From Pseudoruegeria sp. SK021 (GTDB taxonomy: Bacteria; Pseudomonadota; Alphaproteobacteria; Rhodobacterales; Rhodobacteraceae): a stretch of 64,000 nucleotides of DNA. The notes under the pieces were generated by a model that searched no databases, was not told the DNA's origin, and worked only from the letters and a program-made list of their open reading frames with translations. The stretch is taken from the NCBI RefSeq assembly GCF_002119405.1, contig NZ_MTBG01000019.1, forward strand, positions 1 through 64,000, in the 5' to 3' direction. Of the stretch, positions 38,011 through 47,762 are shown piece after piece (positions within the stretch are counted from its first letter, which is position 1; every line of letters begins with the position of its first letter). The position numbers were made by a program, and so were the translations under genes.

Positions 38011-39084
38011 ATGAGCCCAATAATTGCCCTTGCCCTGTCCGTGCTTCCTGATCTCGCCAAACACCTGACCCCGGGCGCCATGCCGGAAATCCAAGACCGG
38101 GTCGTTGCGATAGTCCGCGATGTTCTGGGAACCGACGATCCAGACGAGGCCGCCCTGCGCGTCGCCGACATGCATCTGGCCGGAACCCTGCGCTTGCGGC
38201 TGGCTGAAATCGAAACCGACGCGCAAGCGCAATTTCGGGCTGAGATGGTTCACGACTTTGCGAACCGGTTCAGCAATCAATGGGGCACGCCATCTCCAAT
38301 CGCCCAACCTGCCGCAGGTAATCTGTCCTTGGCCTGGGCACCGGTCGCCGTATCGCTTGTTGTGACCGGGGGCTTCTTCGCCACCCTAATTTTTCTGATC
38401 GCGCTGATCCGGTCACCCGACGCCAGCAGCAGCGCCAATCAAAGCGTCATTCAGATCGTCAACATTACGGTGGGCGCCCTCACCGCTGCATTTGCCACTG
38501 TGGTCAGCTTTTGGCTTGGCTCATCCGAGGGCTCGCGCCTAAAGGACCGGACCGCTTTGCAAAGGGTCAGCACCAATGTCCTGCCCCCGGCACACGTCGC
38601 CCCTTTACAATCCCACGCGCCGACGACGGCACCAAACCCTAAGGATGCCCGGCAGTTCTCGCTCTGCCTCGCGCAGGTGCGCAAACTGTCACTGGCCTTT
38701 CCCGGCACCTGCCTTGATGGCGCTGCCGCCACAGATCGCGATCCGGCCGAGACGGCGGCGCGGTTGCGGATCACCTATTGGAATGGACTGAACTGCGATG
38801 CGCTTGCCCCCGGCGTCGACCTGATGATGTTCGATATCGGTGTGACGTCTGGCGTCGCCACGGCTGCGCGGATGTTGCAACGGATCGTGCATGTGGAACC
38901 GGATGGACAGATCGGAACGGTGACAATTGGCGCAGCCCAGAACTTCCGGGCCGATCACCTCATTGCGGGCCTGTGCAAGGCGCGATTGGCACAAGGGCGA
39001 CACGCCCCTGAGCGCCCTGCCCCGCATAACGCCCAGATGCGGCGCGCTGAAAAATGCCGAACGCTGGCACTGGCGATGATCTAA
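38011..39084 (+). CDS. Holin-like membrane segment fused to degenerate muramidase-like domain
   Basis: 357 aa; the start at ATG 38011 has GGAGGA four bases upstream. Residues 1-100 are soluble and helical. Two membrane helices (about 108-133 and 146-170) end in VVSFWLGSSEGSRLKDR, as in holin superfamily III-type proteins. Residues about 212-320 resemble the end of GH108 N-acetylmuramidases with its peptidoglycan-binding part (RITYWNGLNCDALAPGVDLMMFDIGVTSG, then AARMLQRIV and GQIGTVTIGAA). The EGG catalytic block expected near residue 226 is absent. No phage genes are nearby. Domain calls are by eye and moderate. Confidence 0.6.
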   Translation: MSPIIALALSVLPDLAKHLTPGAMPEIQDRVVAIVRDVLGTDDPDEAALRVADMHLAGTLRLRLAEIETDAQAQFRAEMVHDFANRFSNQWGTPSPIAQPAAGNLSLAWAPVAVSLVVTGGFFATLIFLIALIRSPDASSSANQSVIQIVNITVGALTAAFATVVSFWLGSSEGSRLKDRTALQRVSTNVLPPAHVAPLQSHAPTTAPNPKDARQFSLCLAQVRKLSLAFPGTCLDGAAATDRDPAETAARLRITYWNGLNCDALAPGVDLMMFDIGVTSGVATAARMLQRIVHVEPDGQIGTVTIGAAQNFRADHLIAGLCKARLAQGRHAPERPAPHNAQMRRAEKCRTLALAMI

Positions 39085-39093
39085 ACGCAGCCC

Positions 39094-39594
39094 TCAGCGC
39101 GGTTCGTTGCCGTAGGCCATTCCGTGGCGAAACTGGATCACCCGATCCGAGGTCAGTTCGATCAGGCAGGCCCCGCCGACAATGGATCGGATCGTGCCGC
39201 CGATGAACGTTTGATAAACGTTGGCACATTCCGCATCGCGAAAGGCGATCCAAGCCCGTTGCGCCGCCAGAAGGTGCTCCACATTGGCACCCTGCTGATC
39301 CGGAACATCGACATCGCGGGCCTTAGCGTCGGCAAGGATCGCGGGCCACAGGTCATTCAACACCCGGTCCCACTCGGCGTTTTCGGCAACCAAGCAGGCG
39401 CTCATTCCGTATGTGGTCTGATCGCCGCTGGCAGCTTGGCACGCTTCATAAACCAGATCGCGACAGGCAAGATCGCCGTCTTCCCCGGCGCTGTTCGCCA
39501 GACAGTTGTCAAGAATAGCTGCATAAGTGTCTGCCTGCGCCGGAAACGTCATGATGAGGACCGCGATCCCAACACATCCGAGTAAAACCTTCAT
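39094..39594 (-). CDS. LprI/DUF1311-type lysozyme inhibitor-like exported protein
   Basis: 166 aa with a signal peptide (MKVLLGCVGIAVLIMTFPAQA). Paired Cys residues and a C-terminal block LLAAQRAWIAFRDAECAN are typical of PF07007 (LprI, lysozyme-inhibitor-related). It should act in the periplasm. The gene is convergent with the holin/muramidase-like gene, nine bases between stops. Inhibition of lysozyme is a family property and not shown here. Confidence 0.8.
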   Translation of the reverse strand: MKVLLGCVGIAVLIMTFPAQADTYAAILDNCLANSAGEDGDLACRDLVYEACQAASGDQTTYGMSACLVAENAEWDRVLNDLWPAILADAKARDVDVPDQQGANVEHLLAAQRAWIAFRDAECANVYQTFIGGTIRSIVGGACLIELTSDRVIQFRHGMAYGNEPR

Positions 39595-39716
39595 CGCAAT
39601 CCTGACCCCATGTTAAAATGCCCTGCCCGACTGTCGTCAGATGATCCCCGCGCAACGCGTCGACGTCCAGTGAAAAAACGGCGGGCAGTTCCGTGGCACG
39701 GGACCACGCAATGGCG

Positions 39717-40391
39717 CTACGCCGTGACGGACAACAATGGTTCCAGCACCCGGTCTAGATCATCGAAATGCCGCAGAAGGGCTTCGGGATGCAGCCCCGC
39801 CACGTCCTCGCCATCGGGACCGAAGGTGACCAGCACGCATGGCACCCCCGCGGCTTTAGCCGTGTGACGATCCGTGACCGTATCCCCGATCAAAACGGCA
39901 CGGGCCGGGTTCCCCCCTGCACGGCGTACCGCTTCGACGAACGGCGCCGGATCGGGCTTGCGTACCGGCAAGGTGTCGGCCCCGACAAGCGCCCCAAACC
40001 GATCGCGAATGCCCAACTTGCCTAACAGCAGTTCGGCCAGCGCTTCGGGCTTGTTGGTGCAAATGGCCGTCCGGTATCCGGCAGCCAGCAACCGATCCAC
40101 GGCAGCGATCGCCCCGGGATACAGCGCCGTATGCACATCGATCGCAGCCTCATAGGCCGCCAGAAGATCGGGATACCCGGCTTCAATCGCCGGGCCCGTT
40201 TCGGGCTGGCCAAGGCGGGAAAATCCCAAGGCCAGCATCGCCCGGCCACCGCGGAACGCCGCAGCTTGATCCAGCGCCGGGTCCAACAGATCGCCATGGC
40301 CCATGCCCCGGAACACCTGATTGGCTGCGGCAATCAAATCGCCCGACGTGTCTGCCAATGTCCCATCCAGATCGAAAACTACTGTCGCCAT
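39717..40391 (-). CDS. gph: Phosphoglycolate phosphatase (HAD superfamily)
   Basis: 224 aa. The HAD motifs are [34 protein letters not shown] with the Lys, and [17 protein letters not shown]. The cap domain lies between motifs I and II. Gph-type enzymes remove 2-phosphoglycolate from DNA repair or photorespiration. Related HAD phosphatases share this layout, so substrate assignment is probable rather than sure. Confidence 0.85.
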   Translation of the reverse strand: MATVVFDLDGTLADTSGDLIAAANQVFRGMGHGDLLDPALDQAAAFRGGRAMLALGFSRLGQPETGPAIEAGYPDLLAAYEAAIDVHTALYPGAIAAVDRLLAAGYRTAICTNKPEALAELLLGKLGIRDRFGALVGADTLPVRKPDPAPFVEAVRRAGGNPARAVLIGDTVTDRHTAKAAGVPCVLVTFGPDGEDVAGLHPEALLRHFDDLDRVLEPLLSVTA

Positions 40392-40532
40392 GCCGGTGCC
40401 TGCCCTGTTGTTCCAAACGGTCCCTGTCGCTGTGCCAGTACAGGCCGACGACCGGAAATAAAAGCGCGCCGGCGGTCCGGCGTCCCTGCGTTAGCCCTTG
40501 CCGGGAAAGGCGCGCAGGATTACGACAGAGAC

Positions 40533-41540
40533 ATGACTGCGCCCCTTGTCGACCCTTTCGCCCGCGCAATCACCTACCTGCGGGTATCGGTGACGGATCG
40601 GTGCGACTTTCGCTGCGTCTATTGCATGTCCGAAAACATGACCTTTCTGCCCAAGCGTGAATTGCTGACGCTGGAAGAACTGGATCGCATGTGCACCACC
40701 TTTATCGGCCTTGGGGTGAAAAAATTGCGCATCACCGGCGGCGAACCATTGGTGCGTCGCGACATCCTGACCTTTTTCCGCGCCATGACCCGGCATCTGG
40801 ACAGCGGCGCGCTGAGCGAACTGACCGTAACCACCAACGGCTCGCAATTGGAAAAATACGCCGCCGATCTGGCGGCGTGCGGCGTGCGTCGGATCAATGT
40901 CTCACTCGATACGCTTGATGAGACGAAGTTCGCCACGATCACGCGCTGGGGGCGACTGCCGCAAGTGCTGCGCGGGATCGATGCGGCACAGGCTGCGGGC
41001 CTGCGGGTCAAGATTAACACGGTCGCCTTAAAAGGCTTCAACGAGGATGAACTGTTCACCCTGACCGACTGGTGCGCTCGCCGCGATATGGACCTGACCT
41101 TCATAGAAGTGATGCCGATGGGTGATCTTGGCAACGAAGACAGGGTTGGTCAGTATTGGTCCCTAAAGGACCTGCGCGCCCGCTTGTCAGAGCGCGTCAC
41201 CCTGACCGATCTGGACGAACGCAGCGGTGGCCCCGCCCGGTATGTGCGTGTGGTGGAAACCGGCCAGAAGATCGGCTTTATCACGCCCCTGACCCATAAT
41301 TTCTGTGAAAGCTGCAACCGGGTCCGCCTGACTTGCACTGGCGAATTATACATGTGCCTCGGGCAGGAAGACATGGCCGATCTGCGCAAACCGCTGCGCG
41401 CTGATCTGACTAGCAATGCGCCGCTGGAAGCCGCCATCCGCACCGCGATTTCGCACAAGCCCAAGGGGCACGACTTTGATTATTCCCGGGCACGGCCGGA
41501 TGGGCAGATGACCCGCCACATGAGCCATACCGGCGGCTGA
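40533..41540 (+). CDS. moaA: GTP 3',8-cyclase MoaA
   Basis: 335-aa radical SAM enzyme for the first step of molybdenum cofactor synthesis. CDFRCVYC holds the SAM-binding 4Fe-4S ligands, and [11 protein letters not shown] is also typical. The second cluster uses [11 protein letters not shown] and a later Cys in LYMCLGQ. The protein ends in Gly-Gly (TGG), as required for MoaA function. ATG at 40533 (MTAPLVDPF) is chosen; the longer frame upstream runs antisense to gph. Confidence 0.97.
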   Translation: MTAPLVDPFARAITYLRVSVTDRCDFRCVYCMSENMTFLPKRELLTLEELDRMCTTFIGLGVKKLRITGGEPLVRRDILTFFRAMTRHLDSGALSELTVTTNGSQLEKYAADLAACGVRRINVSLDTLDETKFATITRWGRLPQVLRGIDAAQAAGLRVKINTVALKGFNEDELFTLTDWCARRDMDLTFIEVMPMGDLGNEDRVGQYWSLKDLRARLSERVTLTDLDERSGGPARYVRVVETGQKIGFITPLTHNFCESCNRVRLTCTGELYMCLGQEDMADLRKPLRADLTSNAPLEAAIRTAISHKPKGHDFDYSRARPDGQMTRHMSHTGG

Positions 41541-41571
41541 TCCGCCGCGATCAGAACGACCGCGACGGATC
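41539..41571. terminator. Hairpin between convergent moaA and unknown gene
   Basis: GATCCG-C-CGCG pairs with CGCG-A-CGGATC across an 11-base loop. It begins in the moaA stop codon and ends nine bases from the opposing gene's stop. It has no T run; a shared 3'-end structure is likely. Confidence 0.5.
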
Positions 41572-41579
41572 AAGATCGC

Positions 41580-42086
41580 TTACTGCATGGTCGCAATCTG
41601 ACAATCGATTACAGCTTCAATCGCTTTGGCCGATCCGGTCAGGTCAACAGTCACCGACTCACCGTTGGAGCGGTCAACGATCAGGGTCTGCTGCTTGGCC
41701 AGCTCATAGGCAAAGTTCAGGTTGTTGAAAAAGACGTAGCCGCCCTGAACGCCTTCTTTGTTGTACTCTTTCGCTTCGCCGGTGAAGATAGTTTCACCCA
41801 GCGTCATGGCCACGGGCACGAAATCACCCTCTGTGGTACCTGCCTCGACTTTGGCAAACAGGCCAGCATAGGCTAGCTCTTTTTTGCGGTCGACGCCGAC
41901 CTGAAACTGACGGCCTTCTGCATCGGTGCGCGATGCTAGGCAGCTATCCCCCAAGGCCTTGCTGTAATACAGTGTCCAGTCGCCCAGCTGGTCGACCATC
42001 TGCAGTTCCTGAGCTTGGGCTTGGCTGCCAAGCAGCCCCATCATTGCCCCAACCAGACCGTAGCCAAAATAACGTGCAGAACCCAT
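41580..42086 (-). CDS. Exported protein of unknown function
   Basis: 168 aa with a signal peptide (MGSARYFGYGLVGAMMGLLGSQAQA) and a mature part of about 143 residues rich in beta strands. A Cys pair, one in DSCLAS and one in VIDCQIA near the C-terminus, could form a disulfide. The start at 42086 has AAGG nine bases upstream. The opening LGDWTLYYSKALGDSCLAS recalls IalB-like exported proteins, but the match is too weak to name. Confidence 0.7.
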   Translation of the reverse strand: MGSARYFGYGLVGAMMGLLGSQAQAQELQMVDQLGDWTLYYSKALGDSCLASRTDAEGRQFQVGVDRKKELAYAGLFAKVEAGTTEGDFVPVAMTLGETIFTGEAKEYNKEGVQGGYVFFNNLNFAYELAKQQTLIVDRSNGESVTVDLTGSAKAIEAVIDCQIATMQ

Positions 42087-42109
42087 GGATATCATCCTTG
42101 TATTTGTTC

Positions 42110-42131
42110 CGCGGCAGTCAGCGCTGCCGCG
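42110..42131. other. Perfect hairpin between M20 and unknown exported gene
   Basis: CGCGGCAG and CTGCCGCG form an 8-bp stem with a six-base loop, 24 bases upstream of the exported-protein start. It could end the M20 transcript, although no T run follows on the minus strand. Confidence 0.5.
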
Positions 42132-42219
42132 TTTCGATGACGACACAAGTTTTTGTATCGCGCCCAAGAAGTGACTTATTTTTCAATGTGCGTCCAGTCT
42201 TGTCCGCTCTGCGCCCGCC

Positions 42220-43383
42220 TCAAGCGATGGGTAGGCGGTGTTCGACGATTTCGGCCCACCATGAACAGCCCGCCGGGATGATCTCGTCGTTAAAATTGTA
42301 CTCTGGATGGTGAATCGCCGCGCTGTCGCCATTGCCCACCAAAATATAGGCACCCGGCCGTTCTTGCAGCAGATAGGCGAAATCTTCGCCCCCCATGACC
42401 AGCGGCGCAAGCCCGCATTCGCCGGCCACGCCGCGCGCCACCTCGGCGGCGAAGTCGGTCTCGGATTCGGAATTGACCATCACCGGATAGCCGCGCGTGT
42501 AGGTGACGCTGGCGCTGCCACCAAACATCTCTGCCGTGGCATGGCAAATCGCCGTGATCCGGGCTTCGGCCAGATCGCGCAGCACCGGATCCAGCGTGCG
42601 GACGGTGCCCCGCAGTTGTACCGATTGCGGGATGACGTTAAACGCTTTGCTGTCGCTTTCAATGCTGGTCACAGAGACCACGACCTGCGCCACGGGATCG
42701 GCATTCCGGCTGACGATGGTTTGCAAGGCAAGGACCAGATGGCTGGCCATGACGATGGGATCCACCGTCTCATGCGGTTTAGCGGCATGACCACCGCGCC
42801 CGGTCAGCGTGATCCGAAGGGTATCTGTGGCAGCAAAAAACGCGCCGGGCCGGATGGCAAAGCGCCCATCGGGCAAGCCGGGCCAATTGTGCATGCCATA
42901 GACTTCCTGAATATCAAAGCGGTCCAGCAGACCGTCATCGATCATCACCTTGGCGCCGCCACCGCCTTCTTCAGCGGGCTGAAAGATCACGATGACCGTG
43001 CCATCGAAGTTCCGGGTCTCGGCCAGATATTTCGCCGCGCCCAGCAGCATGGCGGTGTGCCCGTCATGACCGCACGCATGCATTGTTCCCGGCGTGGTCG
43101 AGGCATAGTCCAGCCCCGTCGCCTCTAGGATTGGTAGGGCATCCATATCGGCGCGCAAGCCGATCACCCGTCCCGACTGATCACCGCGGCCGCGGATCCG
43201 ACCAACAACCCCGGTGCGCCCGACTCCGGTGACAACCTCGTCACAGCCGAACTCTTTCAGCCGATCCGCCACAAATGCAGCGGTGCGGTGGGTGTCGAAC
43301 ATCAGTTCGGGATGGGCGTGCAAATCGCGCCGCCACGCGGTGATTTCGGGCAGAAGTTCGGCAAATCGGTTCTTAATCGGCAT
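42220..43383 (-). CDS. M20-family amidohydrolase (hippurate hydrolase-like)
   Basis: 387 aa. WRRDLHAHPELMFDTHRTA opens the protein. GLRADMDALPI, HACGHDGHTAMLLGAA and QPAEEGGGGAKVMI hold the metal ligands, and HNWPGLP and GGEDFAYLLQ complete the site. These enzymes hydrolyse N-acyl amino acids such as hippurate. The metal-site residues are intact; the natural substrate is not known. The start MPIKNRFAELLPEI at 43383. Confidence 0.92.
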   Translation of the reverse strand: MPIKNRFAELLPEITAWRRDLHAHPELMFDTHRTAAFVADRLKEFGCDEVVTGVGRTGVVGRIRGRGDQSGRVIGLRADMDALPILEATGLDYASTTPGTMHACGHDGHTAMLLGAAKYLAETRNFDGTVIVIFQPAEEGGGGAKVMIDDGLLDRFDIQEVYGMHNWPGLPDGRFAIRPGAFFAATDTLRITLTGRGGHAAKPHETVDPIVMASHLVLALQTIVSRNADPVAQVVVSVTSIESDSKAFNVIPQSVQLRGTVRTLDPVLRDLAEARITAICHATAEMFGGSASVTYTRGYPVMVNSESETDFAAEVARGVAGECGLAPLVMGGEDFAYLLQERPGAYILVGNGDSAAIHHPEYNFNDEIIPAGCSWWAEIVEHRLPIA

Positions 43384-43524
43384 GACGCAATTCCCTGACA
43401 GACCTGTCCCGGATAGTCTACCTCGCCGCGCATCACCAGCCCCGGCGCTGTCCGCGCGCCGCCTTTGCCGCATGCGCCGCTTTTTGCGGCAGCTCGCAAC
43501 CGGGTCAGTCGCTGCGTTGTTCGG

Positions 43525-44799
43525 TCAGTGCACCAACCGCCGAATCCGCCGCACCAAACACCAGACCGCCACCACGACCAAGGGCGTCACCATCGCCCCG
43601 ATCACCGGTTTCGACAGGCCGATCGCGCTGCCCACGGGCGCCAGAACATACAGCGAAATGCTGATGGCATAATAGCTGATCGCAACCACACTCAGCCCCT
43701 CGACGGTTTCTTGCAACTGCAATTGCAGTTCGGCACGGCGGTTCATGCCTTCGAGAAGCTGATGATTCTGGGCCGAGCGTTCCACGTCTACCCGGGTGCG
43801 CAGCAACTCTCCCGCCCGATTGGCCCGGTCGGTCATGCCCGCCAGTCGACGTTCGGCCGATTTCACCGTACGCATCGCCGGATCAAACCGCCGCATCATG
43901 AACTCGGCAAAGGTCTGGCGGCCCTGAAAGCGGGTCTCGCGCAGGACCTCGACCCGTTGATTGACCAAGGCCTCATAGGCCCCGGACGCGCCGAAGCGAA
44001 AGCTGGACCGAACCGATAGATTTTCCAGTTCGGCGGCGATTTCAAGCAAGGATTTCAGGGTCTCTTCGGCGCTGTTGGTCGGATCGCTCATGCCCTCCAC
44101 GATCCGGGTCAGCCGGGCCTCAATGGGGGCCATCCCATCCCCCAGATCCCGCGCCATTGCCAGACCCAGCATCGACATGGTGTTGTAAATCTCAATCTCA
44201 CACATCCGCTGCACGATGCGCCCGATCTGCCGCGAGGTGACGTCTGCGGGCGCGAACACCGCAATCCGCTTGTGACCTGCGGCATCAATCCGAAAGTCCG
44301 AGGCGATGATCAGCCCGCTGCCCACCACTTCGCTGACCGCGACGCTTTCATTGACGAACCAGTCCTCAACCTTGCCCGAGACCTCGTCAGGATCGGTATA
44401 CCGCTCAACCCGGATCAGGGCCGAGGTCATCCGCACCCCCGGCGCGGCGTCCAGCCAATCTTCCGGCAACATCTTGAACGACTGGCCATCAAACGCCACG
44501 CCGGTGTCGCCGTCGGAAAACAGCGTATAGGTCACAAATTCGGTATGGCTTTCCCATTTCAGGACATGTTTGCCGATTTCCCCGGAATAATGCGTCGCCC
44601 CCGGCGTCGGATGGGGGGCACCGTGGCGATCCAGCAAATCAATCAGATGGGCCCGGTCGGCCTCGCGGTCACGCCCAGCCGCATCTTGTGGCTGCTTGAT
44701 CGCCAGAAACAACGCCGTGCCGGGGGCCGAGACCACCGGAAAGGGCCGGGCATGAAGTTCATTCGCCAAAGCATAGCGCAGTTCGTGATCCCGGATCAT
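43525..44799 (-). CDS. DUF3422 family membrane protein
   Basis: 424 aa. The first block (ELRYALANELHARPFPVVSAPGTAL) and HVLKWESHTEFVTYTLF are characteristic of DUF3422. A helical region around residues 220-350 is followed by two C-terminal membrane helices (VAISYYAISISLYVLAPVG and VIGAMVTPLVVVAVWCLV). The layout resembles CorA-like proteins with a large cytoplasmic domain, but transport is not demonstrated. It is divergent from selD across a 228-base gap. Confidence 0.88.
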   Translation of the reverse strand: MIRDHELRYALANELHARPFPVVSAPGTALFLAIKQPQDAAGRDREADRAHLIDLLDRHGAPHPTPGATHYSGEIGKHVLKWESHTEFVTYTLFSDGDTGVAFDGQSFKMLPEDWLDAAPGVRMTSALIRVERYTDPDEVSGKVEDWFVNESVAVSEVVGSGLIIASDFRIDAAGHKRIAVFAPADVTSRQIGRIVQRMCEIEIYNTMSMLGLAMARDLGDGMAPIEARLTRIVEGMSDPTNSAEETLKSLLEIAAELENLSVRSSFRFGASGAYEALVNQRVEVLRETRFQGRQTFAEFMMRRFDPAMRTVKSAERRLAGMTDRANRAGELLRTRVDVERSAQNHQLLEGMNRRAELQLQLQETVEGLSVVAISYYAISISLYVLAPVGSAIGLSKPVIGAMVTPLVVVAVWCLVRRIRRLVH

Positions 44800-45027
44800 A
44801 ATTGTCTTAACCTTCCTCGTCGCGTTCGGATCTGTGCGCGCCCCGTATCTGTCAGGCTGCGGCACTCGGTCCAGCGCGTCAACGCGTTGCATCAGGCAGC
44901 CTTGGCGTGGGATAGCACAGCCAGTCCTGTACGAAACGCCTGTCCCATGCGACAGAACGGCCCGTTCGGGACGCCACGCCCCCACGGCCCTCATCCCGGC
45001 CTCACCCCGCACCCGAGGATCCTGACC

Positions 45028-47223
45028 ATGCACATGCCTTTGCCTCTGACCCGCGATCTGGTGCTTGTTGGCGGCGGTCATACCCATGCTTTGGTGCTGA
45101 AGCGGTGGGCGATGCGGCCCCTGCCCGGGACACGCCTGACCCTGATCGATCCGCAGCCTGCTGCCGCCTATTCCGGCATGCTGCCCGGCCATGTGGCCGG
45201 ACATTATTCCCGTCAGGACCTAGAGATCGATCTGGTGCGTCTGGCCCGGATGGCCGGAGCGCGCCTGATCCTTGACGCTGCCACTGGCCTTGACCGGGCC
45301 GCCCGCAAGGTGCTGTTGGCCGGGCGTGCCCCGGTGGCCTATGATGTGGCCTCCATCGATATCGGCATCACCTCGGCCATGCCGGACCTGCCGGGCTTTG
45401 CCGACCACGCCGTTCCGGCCAAGCCATTGGGGCCCTTCGCCGCCCGGTGGCGGGCGTTTACCGAAACCGGCGGTCAGGCGGACGGCGCAGTCGTAGTGAT
45501 TGGCGCAGGGGTCGCCGGGGTTGAACTGGCCATGGCCATGGCGCACCGCCTGCGGCAGATCGGCGGGAGGCAGCCAAAGGTCACGCTGATTGAGGCGCAC
45601 ACCGCACTCGCAGCCCTGCGTCCCCCGGCCCAAGCCCGGCTGCGCACGGCGCTGGACCAACAGGGCATCACCCTTCTGGAACAGCGCCAGATCACCCATA
45701 TATCCGCCAACGAAATCCATCTGGCAGATGGCCAGAGCCTCAGCTTCGACTTTTGCACCGGCACGGCTGGCACCCGCCCACATAATTGGCTGGCCAGCAC
45801 GGGCCTGCCGCTGACCGACGGGTTCGTCGACGTGGGCGCCGATCTGTGTAGCACCGGCGACCCGGCGATTTATGCGGTTGGCGATTGCGCCCATCTGACC
45901 CATGCGCCGCGCCCCAAAGCCGGAGTTTTTGCGGTGCGCGAAGCCCCAATTCTGGACCACAACCTGCGTGCTGATCTGACCGAAGGCGCGCGCCGGTCCT
46001 ATTGGCCGCAGCGGGATTACCTCAAGCTGATTTCGCTTGGCGAGCGGGCCGCCCTTGTCGAGAAAGGCCCGGTGACCCTTGCGGCCCCGTGGCTGTGGCG
46101 GCTGAAGGACCGCATTGATCGCCGCTTCATGGATCAATTCCGGCAGGCCCCGGCGATGCCCGCGCCGCCGTTGCCCGACCTCGTCGCCGCCGGGGTTCAC
46201 GATGAACTGGCTGGCGGCAAACCGTTATGCGGGGGGTGCGGTTCAAAAGTCGGCGCGGGCACGCTGCACAGCGCAATTGACTTGCTGCCGCCGACGATCA
46301 GGACCGACATCTTATCCGCACCGGGCGATGACGCTGCGGTTCTGGACATCGGCGGGCAGCGCCAAGTGCTGACCACTGATCACTTGCGCGCCGTCACGGA
46401 CGACCCGTGGTTGATGGCCCAAATCGCCGCGCATCATGCTTTGGGCGATGTCTGGGCCATGGGCGCGACACCGCAATGCGCGCTGTCATCCTTGATCCTG
46501 CCGCCGCTGTCTGCCGCGCTGCAAGCCCGAACCTTGCACGAGATCACCCGCGCCGCCGCCGACGTATTCCGCGCCGCCGGTGCCGACATTGTCGGCGGGC
46601 ACACCACCTTGGGCGCCGAACTGACCATTGGCTTCACCGTCACCGGCCTTGTGCCCGACCGCCCCTTGACCCTTGCCGGAGCGCGCCCCGGCGACGCCCT
46701 GATCCTGACCCGGCCCATCGGCAGCGGCGTCTTGCTGGCCGCCGAGATGCAGGGCCGGGCCGAAGGCCGATGGATGGCAGCACTTTATAGGGCGATGACC
46801 AAAAGCCAAGGCCCGGCCGCCGCCATTCTGGCCCCGGTTGCCCATGCGATGACCGACATCACCGGCTTCGGTCTGGCGGGTCACGTGCTGGGCATGGCGG
46901 ACGCTTCAGGCACCGCCATGACCCTTAATCCTGCCGCCTTGCCACTTTACGACGGGGCCGCAGACCTCGCCGCCGCCGGACTACGCTCGTCGCTGTTTCC
47001 GTCGAACCGGGATCACGTCTTGCCGCGGATGTTTGGCTTTGACGACAGCCCACAAACCGATCTGCTGTTCGACCCGCAGACTTGTGGCGGTCTGCTGGCC
47101 GCGGTTCCCAAGGATCAGATGTGCCGGTTGTTGGCCGAACTGGAGGCGCAGGGCCTGCCGTCGCACCACATCGGGGACGTCGAACCGGGACCGGCCTGCC
47201 TGCACCGACGCGCGGGGGCCTAA
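45028..47223 (+). CDS. selD: FAD/NAD-dependent oxidoreductase fused to selenide, water dikinase
   Basis: 731 aa in two parts. The N-terminal ~375 residues are an NDH-2/pyridine-nucleotide-disulfide oxidoreductase-like domain: LVLVGGGHTHALVL, VVVIGAGVAGVELAMAMA and YAVGDCAHLTHAP. The C-terminal part is SelD, which makes selenophosphate from selenide and ATP. Its catalytic Cys404 and Lys407 lie in CGGCGSKVG, followed by APGDDAAVLD, ALGDVWAMGA and VGGHTTLGAEL. Cysteine, not selenocysteine, is used. Such fusions are known in many bacteria; the flavoprotein may reduce the selenium source. ATG at 45028 follows GAGGA. mnmH lies nearby. Confidence 0.95.
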   Translation: MHMPLPLTRDLVLVGGGHTHALVLKRWAMRPLPGTRLTLIDPQPAAAYSGMLPGHVAGHYSRQDLEIDLVRLARMAGARLILDAATGLDRAARKVLLAGRAPVAYDVASIDIGITSAMPDLPGFADHAVPAKPLGPFAARWRAFTETGGQADGAVVVIGAGVAGVELAMAMAHRLRQIGGRQPKVTLIEAHTALAALRPPAQARLRTALDQQGITLLEQRQITHISANEIHLADGQSLSFDFCTGTAGTRPHNWLASTGLPLTDGFVDVGADLCSTGDPAIYAVGDCAHLTHAPRPKAGVFAVREAPILDHNLRADLTEGARRSYWPQRDYLKLISLGERAALVEKGPVTLAAPWLWRLKDRIDRRFMDQFRQAPAMPAPPLPDLVAAGVHDELAGGKPLCGGCGSKVGAGTLHSAIDLLPPTIRTDILSAPGDDAAVLDIGGQRQVLTTDHLRAVTDDPWLMAQIAAHHALGDVWAMGATPQCALSSLILPPLSAALQARTLHEITRAAADVFRAAGADIVGGHTTLGAELTIGFTVTGLVPDRPLTLAGARPGDALILTRPIGSGVLLAAEMQGRAEGRWMAALYRAMTKSQGPAAAILAPVAHAMTDITGFGLAGHVLGMADASGTAMTLNPAALPLYDGAADLAAAGLRSSLFPSNRDHVLPRMFGFDDSPQTDLLFDPQTCGGLLAAVPKDQMCRLLAELEAQGLPSHHIGDVEPGPACLHRRAGA

Positions 47224-47229
47224 GCGGGA

Positions 47230-47667
47230 TCAGTCGGCCCCGGCCAATACCCGCGGGCCCGGAACCGGGAACACCACATCGTACACCCAATTAAACACCA
47301 GCGCGTAGACCAGATAGAAGCCGGCAAAGCCGATATCCATCCACAGGGCCTGCATTACCGAGATCCCCATGTACCACGCAATAAACGGTAGCAAGCTGAC
47401 CAGAATGCCAATCTCAAACAGAACAGCATGGCCAAGGCGCAACCACAGCGTCTTGCGGGTATGCCCGAAGCTGCGCATCATCGCCTTATCAAAGACAAGG
47501 TTGTAGACATAGTTCCACACCGTCGCGATGGTGGCCCCCACCAGTGCGACGATGCCAATATGGCCCATCGGGGTGCCGAACGCCCACGCGCCCAGCGGGG
47601 TAATCAGGGCCAACCCGAAAATTTCAAACGATATTGCGTGACGCAAACGATCTTTGGACGTGCGCAT
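47230..47667 (-). CDS. PACE-family (AceI-like) efflux protein
   Basis: 145 aa with four membrane helices arranged as two tandem bacterial transmembrane pair domains (RLRHAISFEIFGLALITPLGAWAF and RLGHAVLFEIGILVSLLPFIAWYMG). The conserved Glu is in helix 1 (FEIF), and TIATVWNYVYNLVFD and ALVFNWVYDVVFP follow the second helix of each pair. The family exports biguanides such as chlorhexidine and short diamines. AGAGG precedes ATG 47667. It is convergent with selD. Confidence 0.9.
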   Translation of the reverse strand: MRTSKDRLRHAISFEIFGLALITPLGAWAFGTPMGHIGIVALVGATIATVWNYVYNLVFDKAMMRSFGHTRKTLWLRLGHAVLFEIGILVSLLPFIAWYMGISVMQALWMDIGFAGFYLVYALVFNWVYDVVFPVPGPRVLAGAD

Positions 47668-47762
47668 GACGACCTCTTCATTGATATTGGGTCGTCCCAA
47701 TCAAAAACCCAAGTGGGGGAGGTCGTCCTCGCACGCCTTAAGTACGGCCTCTGCCGCCAGTT

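Noticed and set aside
38011-39594. Prophage or gene-transfer-agent remnant
   Set aside because: No terminase, portal, capsid or tail genes in the flanks; only a holin-like and a muramidase-like part in one gene.
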